Shown here: piece by piece, positions 32,925-40,110 of the stretch
Layout: the number at the start of each line of letters is the position of its first letter
How positions within the stretch are numbered: the stretch's first letter is position 1
Origin: Alphaproteobacteria bacterium
Lineage (GTDB): Bacteria; Pseudomonadota; Alphaproteobacteria; Sphingomonadales; Sphingomonadaceae
Length of the DNA stretch: 64,000 bases
NCBI GenBank assembly: GCA_005883305.1
Contig: VBAC01000001.1
Span: 186,001-250,000 of the forward strand
Direction: 5' to 3'
Made by a program: the position numbers and the translations under genes
The notes under the pieces: model-generated
The model's database searches: none
What the model saw: the letters and a program-made list of their open reading frames with translations, nothing else
Told to the model about the DNA's origin: nothing

Positions 32925-33158
32925 AACGCCTTCGGGTTCCACGGTTCGTCCCGGCTCGACCGCAGCTCATCGCTGCTTTGCGCGGCGAAGCTTGATTCCC
33001 CTAGGGAGATTCATCAGGTGGCCCTCACTGATTGATGAGCGGGTGCCGCCAGGGCCTTGAGGGCCGGCGGCTAAAGCAAGACGGAGCGAGTCTGGGATCG
33101 CCGGCCCGATAAGGGGGCATGGCGGGGGCCGGTCGCGCCGCAATGAAGCAAATTGCAC

Positions 33159-33815
33159 ATGATTCGCACGATTCGTGCCGCGGCCATCGCCGTGGCCGTC
33201 GCGGCCGGCGCCGCGTTCGCCGCAACGGCTCCGGTCCAGGCCGGCTCGGGCGACTCGCCCGCGCCCACCGCTTATTATCTCGATCACGCTTCGGCCGATC
33301 TCTCCTCCGACAGCTTGGGTCTCAACCAAGACGGCCAGCCCGCCTCGCCGCAGACGATCGTTCCCGACGGCGCCCGCGCCGGCGCCTCGCTCGACCAGCT
33401 GGTCTCCAGCTTCCTGCTCGCGGGCTTTTCCGCCGCCACCCTCGGCGCCGAGGAGGATTGCCTCGCCAACGCCGTCTATTTCGAGGCTCGCGGCGAGCCG
33501 CTCCAGGGCCAGCTCGCCGTCGCCGAAGTGGTGATGAACCGCGCCGCCTCGGGCCGCTACCCGGCGAGCCTGTGCGCCGTCGTCGTCCAGCCCGCCCAAT
33601 TCTCCTTCGTCCGGCGCGGCATCATCCCGCAGGCCGACCGCGCCTCTGACTCCTGGCGCCGCGCCGTCGCCGTCGCCCGGATCGCCAAGGAGCGGGTCCT
33701 GCCCCGGGTCCTGCCGAGCTCGTGCCTGTGGTACCACGCGACCTACGTCTCGCCCTCCTGGGGCCGCCGCCTCGCCCGCAACACCCAGATCGGGCTGCAC
33801 ATCTTCTACTCCTGA
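33159..33815 (+). CDS. Secreted cell-wall hydrolase, SleB family (Hydrolase_2)
   Basis: This 218-aa protein has a signal peptide (AAAIAVAVAAGAAFAATAPVQA) and a C-terminal SleB/Hydrolase_2 domain. EEDCLANAVYFEARGE carries the catalytic Glu, followed by LAVAEVVMNRAASGRYP and WYHATYVSPSW. Such enzymes cut the glycan strand of peptidoglycan. ATG 33159 is preferred to the upstream TTG. The last 10 bp overlap the convergent alkB gene. The 234-bp gap before it has a few short hairpins and no gene. Confidence 0.87.
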   Translation: MIRTIRAAAIAVAVAAGAAFAATAPVQAGSGDSPAPTAYYLDHASADLSSDSLGLNQDGQPASPQTIVPDGARAGASLDQLVSSFLLAGFSAATLGAEEDCLANAVYFEARGEPLQGQLAVAEVVMNRAASGRYPASLCAVVVQPAQFSFVRRGIIPQADRASDSWRRAVAVARIAKERVLPRVLPSSCLWYHATYVSPSWGRRLARNTQIGLHIFYS

Positions 33816-34411
33816 GGACGCGCCTTCAGCGTCCTGAAGGTGATCGAGTAACGCAGCCGGGCGACCGGCGTCAGGCTGTGCTCCCATTCGCTCCGCGCGG
33901 GACCGCCGAGCAGGTAGATCGAGCGCGGCTCCGCCGGCAGGGTGAAGCGTTCCCACTTGGCCCCGGCCCCTTCGACCCCGCTCAGGACAAGCCTGCGGCG
34001 GAAGCGAAGCGGCGCGGGCGACAGCAGCGAGATCCCGATCACCTTGCCGAACACCGGCCGGTCGCGATGCCAGCCGAGCCCCGCGCCCTCGCCATATTTG
34101 ATCAGCAAGGCATGCTCGAGCGCGTCCGCCTCGATCCTCGCGAACGCCGCCGCTCGCGAGCGAACCGGCAGCAGCCATTCCGGAATCGGCGCGACCTTGG
34201 CCAGCCCGCTGCCGTCGAACCGGTAGGACCAGCCGAACGAGACCGTCTCTCGCTTGCCGAGGAACCCCTGAAACTCGAACGGCCTGAACGGCAGCCCCTC
34301 CATCCGCCCGGCAAGCTCCGCCTCCTCCGCTTCGCCGAGGAAATCCGGGGCGTAGCGAAGCCCTTCGGGCACGTCGCGCGGTGCTAGAAAGCTCAGCTGG
34401 TCGCTCTTCAT
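33806..34411 (-). CDS. alkB: Alpha-ketoglutarate-dependent dioxygenase AlkB
   Basis: This Fe(II)/2-oxoglutarate enzyme oxidatively removes alkyl groups from DNA or RNA bases. The 201-aa protein has the HxD motif in LGWHRDRPVFG, the distal His in SEWEHSL and the 2-oxoglutarate Arg in RLRYSITFR. Between the conserved LRFRRR and WERF segments it carries an extra LVLSGVEGA run. Those codons coincide with an intergenic-type repeat (33969-33991), so the repeat appears to have inserted in frame in a surface loop. ATG 34411 begins the normal N-terminus. Confidence 0.9.
   Translation of the reverse strand: MKSDQLSFLAPRDVPEGLRYAPDFLGEAEEAELAGRMEGLPFRPFEFQGFLGKRETVSFGWSYRFDGSGLAKVAPIPEWLLPVRSRAAAFARIEADALEHALLIKYGEGAGLGWHRDRPVFGKVIGISLLSPAPLRFRRRLVLSGVEGAGAKWERFTLPAEPRSIYLLGGPARSEWEHSLTPVARLRYSITFRTLKARPQE
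33969..33991 (-). repeat. Copy of the CTGTCCTGAGC intergenic repeat inside alkB
   Basis: On the minus strand the sequence runs CTTGTCCTGAGCGGGGTCGA then AGG. It is the same element clustered at 30485-30717, with a variant at about 51888-51918. Here it lies within a coding region and remains in frame. Confidence 0.7.
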
Positions 34412-34433
34412 CGCTGGGGAAACGCGCGACGGC

Positions 34434-34462
34434 TTGACGCGGACGCGCGGAATATGGATGCT
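34434..34462 (+). promoter_or_regulatory. Candidate trp promoter giving a leaderless transcript
   Basis: TTGACG (34434-34439) and GATGCT (34457-34462) are 17 bp apart. A start six or seven bases later would fall on the A of the trpL ATG at 34469, so the leader peptide would be read from a leaderless mRNA. No usable ribosome-binding site precedes that ATG. A leaderless trpL is known in Sinorhizobium meliloti. The -10 is weak, so this is tentative. Confidence 0.4.
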
Positions 34463-34468
34463 TAGGGC

Positions 34469-34546
34469 ATGAGCACGCGCTCCACCTTCGTTCGTAATTG
34501 GTGGCGGGGAAACCCGGTTGACGCGGCTCGCCTGCATCGATGGTGA
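34469..34546 (+). CDS. trpL: trp operon leader peptide
   Basis: A 25-codon ORF begins at ATG 34469 and ends at TGA 34544-34546. It encodes a peptide with Trp at positions 11, 12 and 25 (local contexts RNWWRG and LHRW-stop). Three Trp codons, two adjacent, in a short ORF directly ahead of an intrinsic terminator and trpD is the hallmark of ribosome-mediated attenuation. Low charged tRNA-Trp would stall the ribosome at codons 11-12 and favour read-through. The ORF is too short for standard gene calling. Confidence 0.82.
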   Translation: MSTRSTFVRNWWRGNPVDAARLHRW

Positions 34547-34576
34547 CGACTCTCTAGTCCGAACCTGAAGACCGCA

Positions 34577-34606
34577 AGCCCGCCGCTCCCGGCGGGCTTT
34601 TTCTTT
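34577..34606 (+). terminator. Intrinsic terminator acting as the trp attenuator
   Basis: AGCCCGCC (34577-34584) pairs with GGCGGGCT (34591-34598) around a six-base loop, followed by TTTTCTTT. It stands 30 bp after the trpL stop and 26 bp before the trpD ATG, so it must be regulated for the operon to be expressed. Competing pairing, for example GCGGC at 34523-34527 with GCCGC at 34582-34586, could form the antiterminator. I have not folded it computationally. Confidence 0.85.
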
Positions 34607-34631
34607 GTCCCATCGATCCAGGAACGCATCC

Positions 34632-35684
34632 ATGTACATGACCAATCTCGCCGCCAGTATCGCGCCGCCCGAGCCTCGAGAGGACGCGCTGGCGCGCCTC
34701 TATGCGGGCGAACCGCTCAACCAGGCCGAGGCCGAGACCCTGTTCGGGGCGCTCGTCCAGGGGTTGCTCGACGAGCCGACGATCGCGGCGATGCTCGTCG
34801 CGCTTCGAATCCGCGGCGAGACGGCCGACGAGCTGATCGGCGCCGGCCGGGCGCTCCGCGCCGCCGACCTCCACTTTGATCGGCCCGATTATCTGTTTGC
34901 GGATTCCTGCGGCACCGGCGGCGACGGGGCGGGCACGATCAACCTGTCGACCGCCGTGGCTTTCGTCGCGGCGGCGGCGGGGCTGCCGGTCGCCAAGCAC
35001 GGCAACCGCTCCTTCACCTCGCGCTGCGGCTCGGCCGACGTGCTCGAGCATCTCGCGGTGAAGATCGACGCCTCGCCCGAGACCTCGCGACGGGCGCTCG
35101 ACGAGGCCGGCATCTGCTTCCTGTTCGCTCCGCAATATCATCCGGGGTTGAAGCATGCCGGGCCGGTGCGCCGGAAGCTCGGCATCCGAACGATCATGAA
35201 CGTTCTCGGCCCCTGCCTCAATCCGGCCGAACCGGGGGTGCAGCTGCTCGGGGTGGCCGAGGAAAGGCTGCTCGAGCCGGTCGCGCTGACGCTCGCGGCG
35301 CTCGGCGTCGAGCGGGCGATGGTCGTCCACGGCTCGGGCCTCGACGAAGTCGCGCTCCACGGCGAGACCAAGGCGATTATGATGCGCGGCGGCGCGATCG
35401 AGCACCTCGCTTTCTCGCCAGGGGATGTCGGCTTTTCCGCAATGCCGCTGGCCCGCATCCAGGGCGGCGGGCCGGAGGAGAATGCCGAGCGGCTCAAGGC
35501 CCTGCTGTTCGGCTACGGCTCGGCGGCGGAGAAGCAGGCGACGGCGCTCAACGCCGGGGCCTTGCTGTTCGCCGCGGGCAAGGCGGAAAGCCTTCGCGAA
35601 GGAGTCGAGCAAGCCTTCCGAATCGTCTGCACCGCCGCCGCCCACCGTAAGCTCCAGGACCTGATCGAGCTCAGCAATGGCTGA
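34632..35684 (+). CDS. trpD: Anthranilate phosphoribosyltransferase
   Basis: This enzyme transfers phosphoribose from PRPP to anthranilate, the second step of tryptophan synthesis. The 350-aa protein shows the helical N-terminal domain (LNQAEAETLFGALVQG), the PRPP loop DSCGTGGDGAGTINLST, the KHGNRS motif (AKHGNRSFTSRCGSAD) and LGPCLNPAEP. It is a stand-alone TrpD without an N-terminal TrpG domain. It is the first structural gene after the attenuator and overlaps trpCF by 8 bp. The trpE and trpG genes are not in the window. Confidence 0.95.
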   Translation: MYMTNLAASIAPPEPREDALARLYAGEPLNQAEAETLFGALVQGLLDEPTIAAMLVALRIRGETADELIGAGRALRAADLHFDRPDYLFADSCGTGGDGAGTINLSTAVAFVAAAAGLPVAKHGNRSFTSRCGSADVLEHLAVKIDASPETSRRALDEAGICFLFAPQYHPGLKHAGPVRRKLGIRTIMNVLGPCLNPAEPGVQLLGVAEERLLEPVALTLAALGVERAMVVHGSGLDEVALHGETKAIMMRGGAIEHLAFSPGDVGFSAMPLARIQGGGPEENAERLKALLFGYGSAAEKQATALNAGALLFAAGKAESLREGVEQAFRIVCTAAAHRKLQDLIELSNG

Positions 35685-37053
35685 CGTGCTCGGCGCCATC
35701 CTGGAGCGCAAGCGGGCCGACCTCGCCGTCAGGCTCGCGGGCGCCGCCCTCGCCGATCTCCGGGCGCGGGCGGCGCCCACCCGGCGCAGCCTGAAGGCGG
35801 CGCTGGCCCGGCCCGGTGCGCGCTTCATCATGGAGGTGAAGAAGGCCTCGCCCTCGGCCGGCGCGCTGTCCGGAATCGACGCCGGGGAGCAGGCAAGGGC
35901 TTATGCCGGCGTCGCCGACGCCATCAGCGTTCTCACCGACGGGCCTTTCTTCGGCGGTTCGCTGGACGACCTGCGGGCTGTGCGCCGCGTCTTCGAGGGG
36001 CCGATCCTCGCCAAGGACTTCATCATCGATCCCCGCCAGGTGGTCGAAGCGCGGATCGCCGGTGCCGACGCGGTGCTGGCGATCATCGCGGCGCTGGACG
36101 ACGAGGCGGCGCGGGCGGTGATGGCCGAGGCCGAGGCGCTCGGCATGGACGTGCTGGTCGAGACTCGCGACGAGCCCGAGATTAAGCGCGCGATGCGGCT
36201 CGGCGCCAAGATCATCGGCATCAACAATCGCGATCTGCGCACGCTGGAGGTCGACCTCGCCACCACCGCGCGGCTCGCGCCACTGATCCCCGCCGACGGG
36301 ATCGTCGTCGCCGAATCCGGAATCTCCGGCCGCGCCGACGTCGAACGGCTCGCGCCCTTCGCCGACGCCTTCCTCGTGGGCAGCGCGCTGATGCGCGCCG
36401 AGCGGCCGGCCGAGGCGGCCCGCGCGCTGGCCTTCGGGCGGGTCAAGGTCTGCGGGATCACCAATGCGGCCGACCTCGACATGGCGGCCGAAGCCGGCGC
36501 GACCCATGCCGGCCTGGTCATGGTGCCGGGAACGCCGCGCGCGGTGAGCCGCGGCGCGGCGGAACAAATTCTCGGCGGCGCCAAATCAGCGCCGCGCCTG
36601 GTCGGCATTTTCCGCGATTCCGACCCCGAGACGGTGAACGCAGCGGCCCGGGGGCTCGGCCTCCATGCCGTCCAGCTCCACGGCGACGAGGAGGTGGGCG
36701 CCTTTCGCGCCTTGCTTCCCGCGGAGACCGAGATCTGGGCCGCTGCGCAGGTCGGCGCCGGCACCATCGGCCCCCGGGCCGGCGCCGACCGAGTGCTGTT
36801 CGATTCCGGACGGGGCGGGACCGGTCGTTCGTTCGATTGGTCGCGCGTCGCGGGACGCGGCGAGCTTCGGGACGGGCTGGTTGCCGGCGGCCTCAATCCA
36901 ACCAATGCAGGGCGCGCCGCCCGGCTCGGGGCCTACGCGCTCGATGTCGGCTCGGGGCTGGAGGCGCTTCCGGGGTGGAAGGATTCCAACCGCACCGCCG
37001 CCTTCTTCGCCGCATTGCGTCCGCCGGTTCGTGGGGAGCAGGCACAATGCTGA
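35677..37053 (+). CDS. trpCF: Fused indole-3-glycerol-phosphate synthase / phosphoribosylanthranilate isomerase
   Basis: Two TIM barrels in one 458-aa chain catalyse steps three and four of tryptophan synthesis. The TrpC half (about 1-250) has [26 protein letters not shown] and VAESGISG. The TrpF half (about 253-450) has VKVCGITN (catalytic Cys), [11 protein letters not shown] and [10 protein letters not shown] (catalytic Asp). The fusion is characteristic of E. coli and other gammaproteobacteria. Alphaproteobacteria usually have separate trpC and trpF, so this gene suggests transfer. It overlaps both neighbours. Confidence 0.95.
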   Translation: MADVLGAILERKRADLAVRLAGAALADLRARAAPTRRSLKAALARPGARFIMEVKKASPSAGALSGIDAGEQARAYAGVADAISVLTDGPFFGGSLDDLRAVRRVFEGPILAKDFIIDPRQVVEARIAGADAVLAIIAALDDEAARAVMAEAEALGMDVLVETRDEPEIKRAMRLGAKIIGINNRDLRTLEVDLATTARLAPLIPADGIVVAESGISGRADVERLAPFADAFLVGSALMRAERPAEAARALAFGRVKVCGITNAADLDMAAEAGATHAGLVMVPGTPRAVSRGAAEQILGGAKSAPRLVGIFRDSDPETVNAAARGLGLHAVQLHGDEEVGAFRALLPAETEIWAAAQVGAGTIGPRAGADRVLFDSGRGGTGRSFDWSRVAGRGELRDGLVAGGLNPTNAGRAARLGAYALDVGSGLEALPGWKDSNRTAAFFAALRPPVRGEQAQC

Positions 37054-38207
37054 TGAGCGGCCGTTTCGGGGCGTTCGGCGGGGCCTATGTGCCCGAGATA
37101 CTGATGCCGGCGCTGGACCAGCTTGAGGCGGCCTTTCTGCAGGCGCAGGCCGAGGAGGGCTTTCAACGCGAGCTGGCCACCCTCCTGGCCGATTATGCGG
37201 GAAGACCGACGCCTCTCACCCTGTGCCGCAATCTCGGCCCCGGCCGCATCTACCTGAAGCGCGAGGATCTGCTCCACGGCGGGGCCCACAAGACCAACCA
37301 GGTGCTCGCCCAGGGCCTGCTGGCCAAGCGGATGGGCAAGAGCCGGCTGATCGCCGAGACCGGGGCAGGGCAGCACGGCGTTGCGACGGCGATGGCCGGC
37401 GCCCTGCTCGGGCTGGAGACTCGCATCTACATGGGCGCGCGCGACGTGGAACGGCAGAAGCTCAACGTCTTCCGAATGCGGCTGATGGGCGCCGAGGTGG
37501 TGCCGGTGACCGGGGGCGGGCAGGGGCTCAAGGACGCGATCAACGAGGCGCTGCGCGACTGGGCGGCGAGCTTCGAGACGACCCATTACCTGCTCGGCAC
37601 GGTCGCCGGGCCGCATCCCTATCCGACGATGGTCCGCGAGTTTCAGCGGATCATCGGCCGCGAGGCGCGGGCGCAGATCCTGGCGATGGAGGGGCGGCTG
37701 CCCGACGCGGCGATCGCCTGCGTCGGCGGCGGCTCCAACGCGATCGGCCTGTTCGCCGACTTCATCGGCGACGAAAGCGTGAGGCTGGTGGGCGTCGAGG
37801 CGGCGGGCAAGGGCCTCGACGGCGTCGAGCATGGCGCGACTCTGCAGCGCGGGCGCCCGGGCGTGCTCCACGGGGCCGAAACCTATTTGCTGCAGGACGC
37901 GGACGGCCAGATATCGGAAAGCTGGTCGGTCTCGGCGGGACTCGATTATCCGGCGGTCGGGCCGGAGCACGCCTTCCTCAAGGAGAGCGGCCGGGCCGAC
38001 TATGTCGGGGCGACCGACGAGGAGGCGCTTGCCGCCTTCGCCTTGCTGGCGCGCGCCGAGGGAATCGTCTGCGCCTTCGAATCCGCCCACGCGCTCGCTC
38101 ATGCGCTGAAGATCGCGAAGGAGGGCGGGGTGCTGCTGGTCGGCATCTCGGGCCGGGGCGACAAGGACATGGCGCAGGCCGAGGCCTTGATCGGGCTCGG
38201 CGGATGA
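37047..38207 (+). CDS. trpB: Tryptophan synthase beta chain
   Basis: This PLP enzyme condenses indole with serine. The 386-aa protein begins [20 protein letters not shown], close to the enterobacterial form. The PLP lysine is Lys82 in GGAHKTNQ. The phosphate-binding loop is [10 protein letters not shown], and catalytic Glu is in [11 protein letters not shown]. The start is ATG 37047, overlapping the trpCF stop; an ATG at 37053 is also possible. Its stop overlaps trpA (ATGA). Confidence 0.96.
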   Translation: MLMSGRFGAFGGAYVPEILMPALDQLEAAFLQAQAEEGFQRELATLLADYAGRPTPLTLCRNLGPGRIYLKREDLLHGGAHKTNQVLAQGLLAKRMGKSRLIAETGAGQHGVATAMAGALLGLETRIYMGARDVERQKLNVFRMRLMGAEVVPVTGGGQGLKDAINEALRDWAASFETTHYLLGTVAGPHPYPTMVREFQRIIGREARAQILAMEGRLPDAAIACVGGGSNAIGLFADFIGDESVRLVGVEAAGKGLDGVEHGATLQRGRPGVLHGAETYLLQDADGQISESWSVSAGLDYPAVGPEHAFLKESGRADYVGATDEEALAAFALLARAEGIVCAFESAHALAHALKIAKEGGVLLVGISGRGDKDMAQAEALIGLGG

Positions 38208-38998
38208 GCGGCCGCTACCAGCGCATGTTCGCCCGCGAGGCCGCCATATTCGGCGCGTTCGTCATGCTCGGCGATCCGGGCATCGAGGAGAGCGCCGCGA
38301 TCCTCGACGAGCTTGTCGCCGGCGGCGCGGACATGATCGAGGTCGGCATTCCCTTCTCCGATCCGGTCGCCGACGGCCCGGTGATCCAGGCGGCGGCCGT
38401 CCGCGCGCTGGCGAACGGCGCCACGCCCGCCGCCTGCTTCGCTCTGCTGAGCGCCTTCCGCACGCGGCAGCCGAACGTGCCGCTCGGCATCCTCACTTAT
38501 GCCAATCTCGTTCTCGCGCGGGGGCGGGACGCCTTCTACCGCGCCGCGCGCGATTCGGGAGCCGACAGCGTGCTCGTCGCGGACGTGCCCGTCGACGAGG
38601 CGACGCCGTTCGTCGCCGCGGCGCGGGCCTGGGACGTGGCCCCGGTGCTGATCGCCGCGGCCAACACGCCGCCCGAGCGGCTGTGCCGGATCGCTCGGCT
38701 CGGCCAGGGCTACACCTATTGCGTGGCCCGGGCCGGCGTCACCGGCGCGGCGCAGGAGGCGCGCTTCGACCATGCGGCCATGCTACGGGTGCTGCGTGAC
38801 GAACGCGCGCCGCCGCCAGTCTTCGGCTTCGGCATCTCGACGCCGGAACACGTTCGCGCGGCGCTCGACGCAGGCGCGGCCGGGGTCATTTCCGGTTCCG
38901 CGATCGTCGATCGGGTCGGGCGCGGCGAGCCGGTGCGCGGTTTCGTCGAGGCGATGAAAGCGGCGACCCGCTCATTGTGCACTGCGGGAACAGACTGA
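38204..38998 (+). CDS. trpA: Tryptophan synthase alpha chain
   Basis: This subunit cleaves indole-3-glycerol phosphate and channels indole to TrpB. The 264-aa TIM barrel has catalytic Glu46 (MIEVGIPF) and Asp57 (SDPVADGP). Other conserved parts are [30 protein letters not shown] and [11 protein letters not shown]. It ends with MKAATRS plus seven residues. The E. coli protein ends in the same MKAATRS, and many internal positions follow the E. coli pattern, supporting a gammaproteobacterial-type origin. It is the last gene of the operon. Confidence 0.96.
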   Translation: MSGRYQRMFAREAAIFGAFVMLGDPGIEESAAILDELVAGGADMIEVGIPFSDPVADGPVIQAAAVRALANGATPAACFALLSAFRTRQPNVPLGILTYANLVLARGRDAFYRAARDSGADSVLVADVPVDEATPFVAAARAWDVAPVLIAAANTPPERLCRIARLGQGYTYCVARAGVTGAAQEARFDHAAMLRVLRDERAPPPVFGFGISTPEHVRAALDAGAAGVISGSAIVDRVGRGEPVRGFVEAMKAATRSLCTAGTD

Positions 38999-39039
38999 GG
39001 CAGCCCCTCGTTCTTGTCCAAGCCGGAGGAATTGTAACC

Positions 39040-40110
39040 ATGCGTATCGCCCAGATCGCGCCGCTCGCCGAAGCGGTGCCCCCGAAGCTCTATGGCGGGA
39101 CCGAACGGGTCATCTGGTGGCTGACGGAGGCATTGGTCGATCTCGGCCACGATGTCACGCTCTACGCCAGCGGCGATTCCCGGACCTCGGCCCGGCTCGT
39201 CCCCTGTGCGAAGAGCGGCCTCAGGCTGGCGGGGATCAACGATCATGTCGCGAGCCTGATCGTGATGCTCGACCGCGTGCTGCAGGACGCGCACCGATAT
39301 GACGTGCTCCATTTCCACGTCGATTTTCTCCACTTCCCGATGTTCCGCCACCTCGCCGGCAAGTGCGTGACCACGCTGCACGGGCGGCAGGACCTGCCCG
39401 ATTTCAAGCCCGCTTATCCCGTGTTCCGCGAAATGGGCCTGGTCTCGATCTCCGACGACCAGCGAAAGCCCATTGCCGACGCGAATTTCCTCGCGACCGT
39501 CCACCACGGGCTGCCGCGCAAGCTGATCCCCTTCCACCCGGGCGGCGGCGACTATCTCGCCTTCCTCGGCCGAATCTCGCCCGAAAAGGGCCCCGATCGG
39601 GCGATCGAGATCGCCAAGAGGACGGGCATGCCGCTTCGCATCGCCGCCAAGGTCGATCACGCCGACCGCACCTATTTCGAGGACGTGATCGAGCCGATGC
39701 TCGATCATCCGCTGATCGAGTTCGTCGGCGAGATCGGCGATTCGGAAAAGCCCGCTTTCCTGGGCAATGCGCGGGCCCTGCTCTTTCCGATCGACTGGCC
39801 CGAGCCGTTCGGGCTGGTGATGATCGAGGCGATGGCCGCCGGAACGCCGGTGATCGCATGGCGCTGCGGATCGACGAGCGAGGTCATCGAGCATGGCCGC
39901 AGCGGCTTCCTCGTCTCCAGCATGGCCGAGGCCGAGATCGCGGCGCTCGGCGCGGCGACGCTCGACCGCGCCGAGGTCCGCGCCGCGTTCGAGCAACGCT
40001 TCACCGCCGAGCGGATGGCCTGCGACTATGTCGACATCTATGAGCGGCTGGCCGGCAACGGGCCGGCTGTCCAATTCGGCAAGAGGCTGATGCTCGCCCA
40101 GACCGCATGA
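39040..40110 (+). CDS. Glycosyltransferase family 4 protein
   Basis: This 356-aa GT-B glycosyltransferase starts at ATG 39040 after GGAGG. The N-terminal domain begins MRIAQIAPLAEAVPPKLYGGTERV (retaining GT4 pattern PP..YGGxE). The C-terminal domain has LAFLGRISPEKGPDRAIEIA and the donor-binding EX7E-like stretch EPFGLVMIEAMAAGTPVIA. It transfers a sugar from a nucleotide donor. The acceptor is unknown. It overlaps the debranching-enzyme gene by 4 nt, and this pair recurs in alphaproteobacteria, hinting at a role in a storage or stress glycan. Confidence 0.88.
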   Translation: MRIAQIAPLAEAVPPKLYGGTERVIWWLTEALVDLGHDVTLYASGDSRTSARLVPCAKSGLRLAGINDHVASLIVMLDRVLQDAHRYDVLHFHVDFLHFPMFRHLAGKCVTTLHGRQDLPDFKPAYPVFREMGLVSISDDQRKPIADANFLATVHHGLPRKLIPFHPGGGDYLAFLGRISPEKGPDRAIEIAKRTGMPLRIAAKVDHADRTYFEDVIEPMLDHPLIEFVGEIGDSEKPAFLGNARALLFPIDWPEPFGLVMIEAMAAGTPVIAWRCGSTSEVIEHGRSGFLVSSMAEAEIAALGAATLDRAEVRAAFEQRFTAERMACDYVDIYERLAGNGPAVQFGKRLMLAQTA

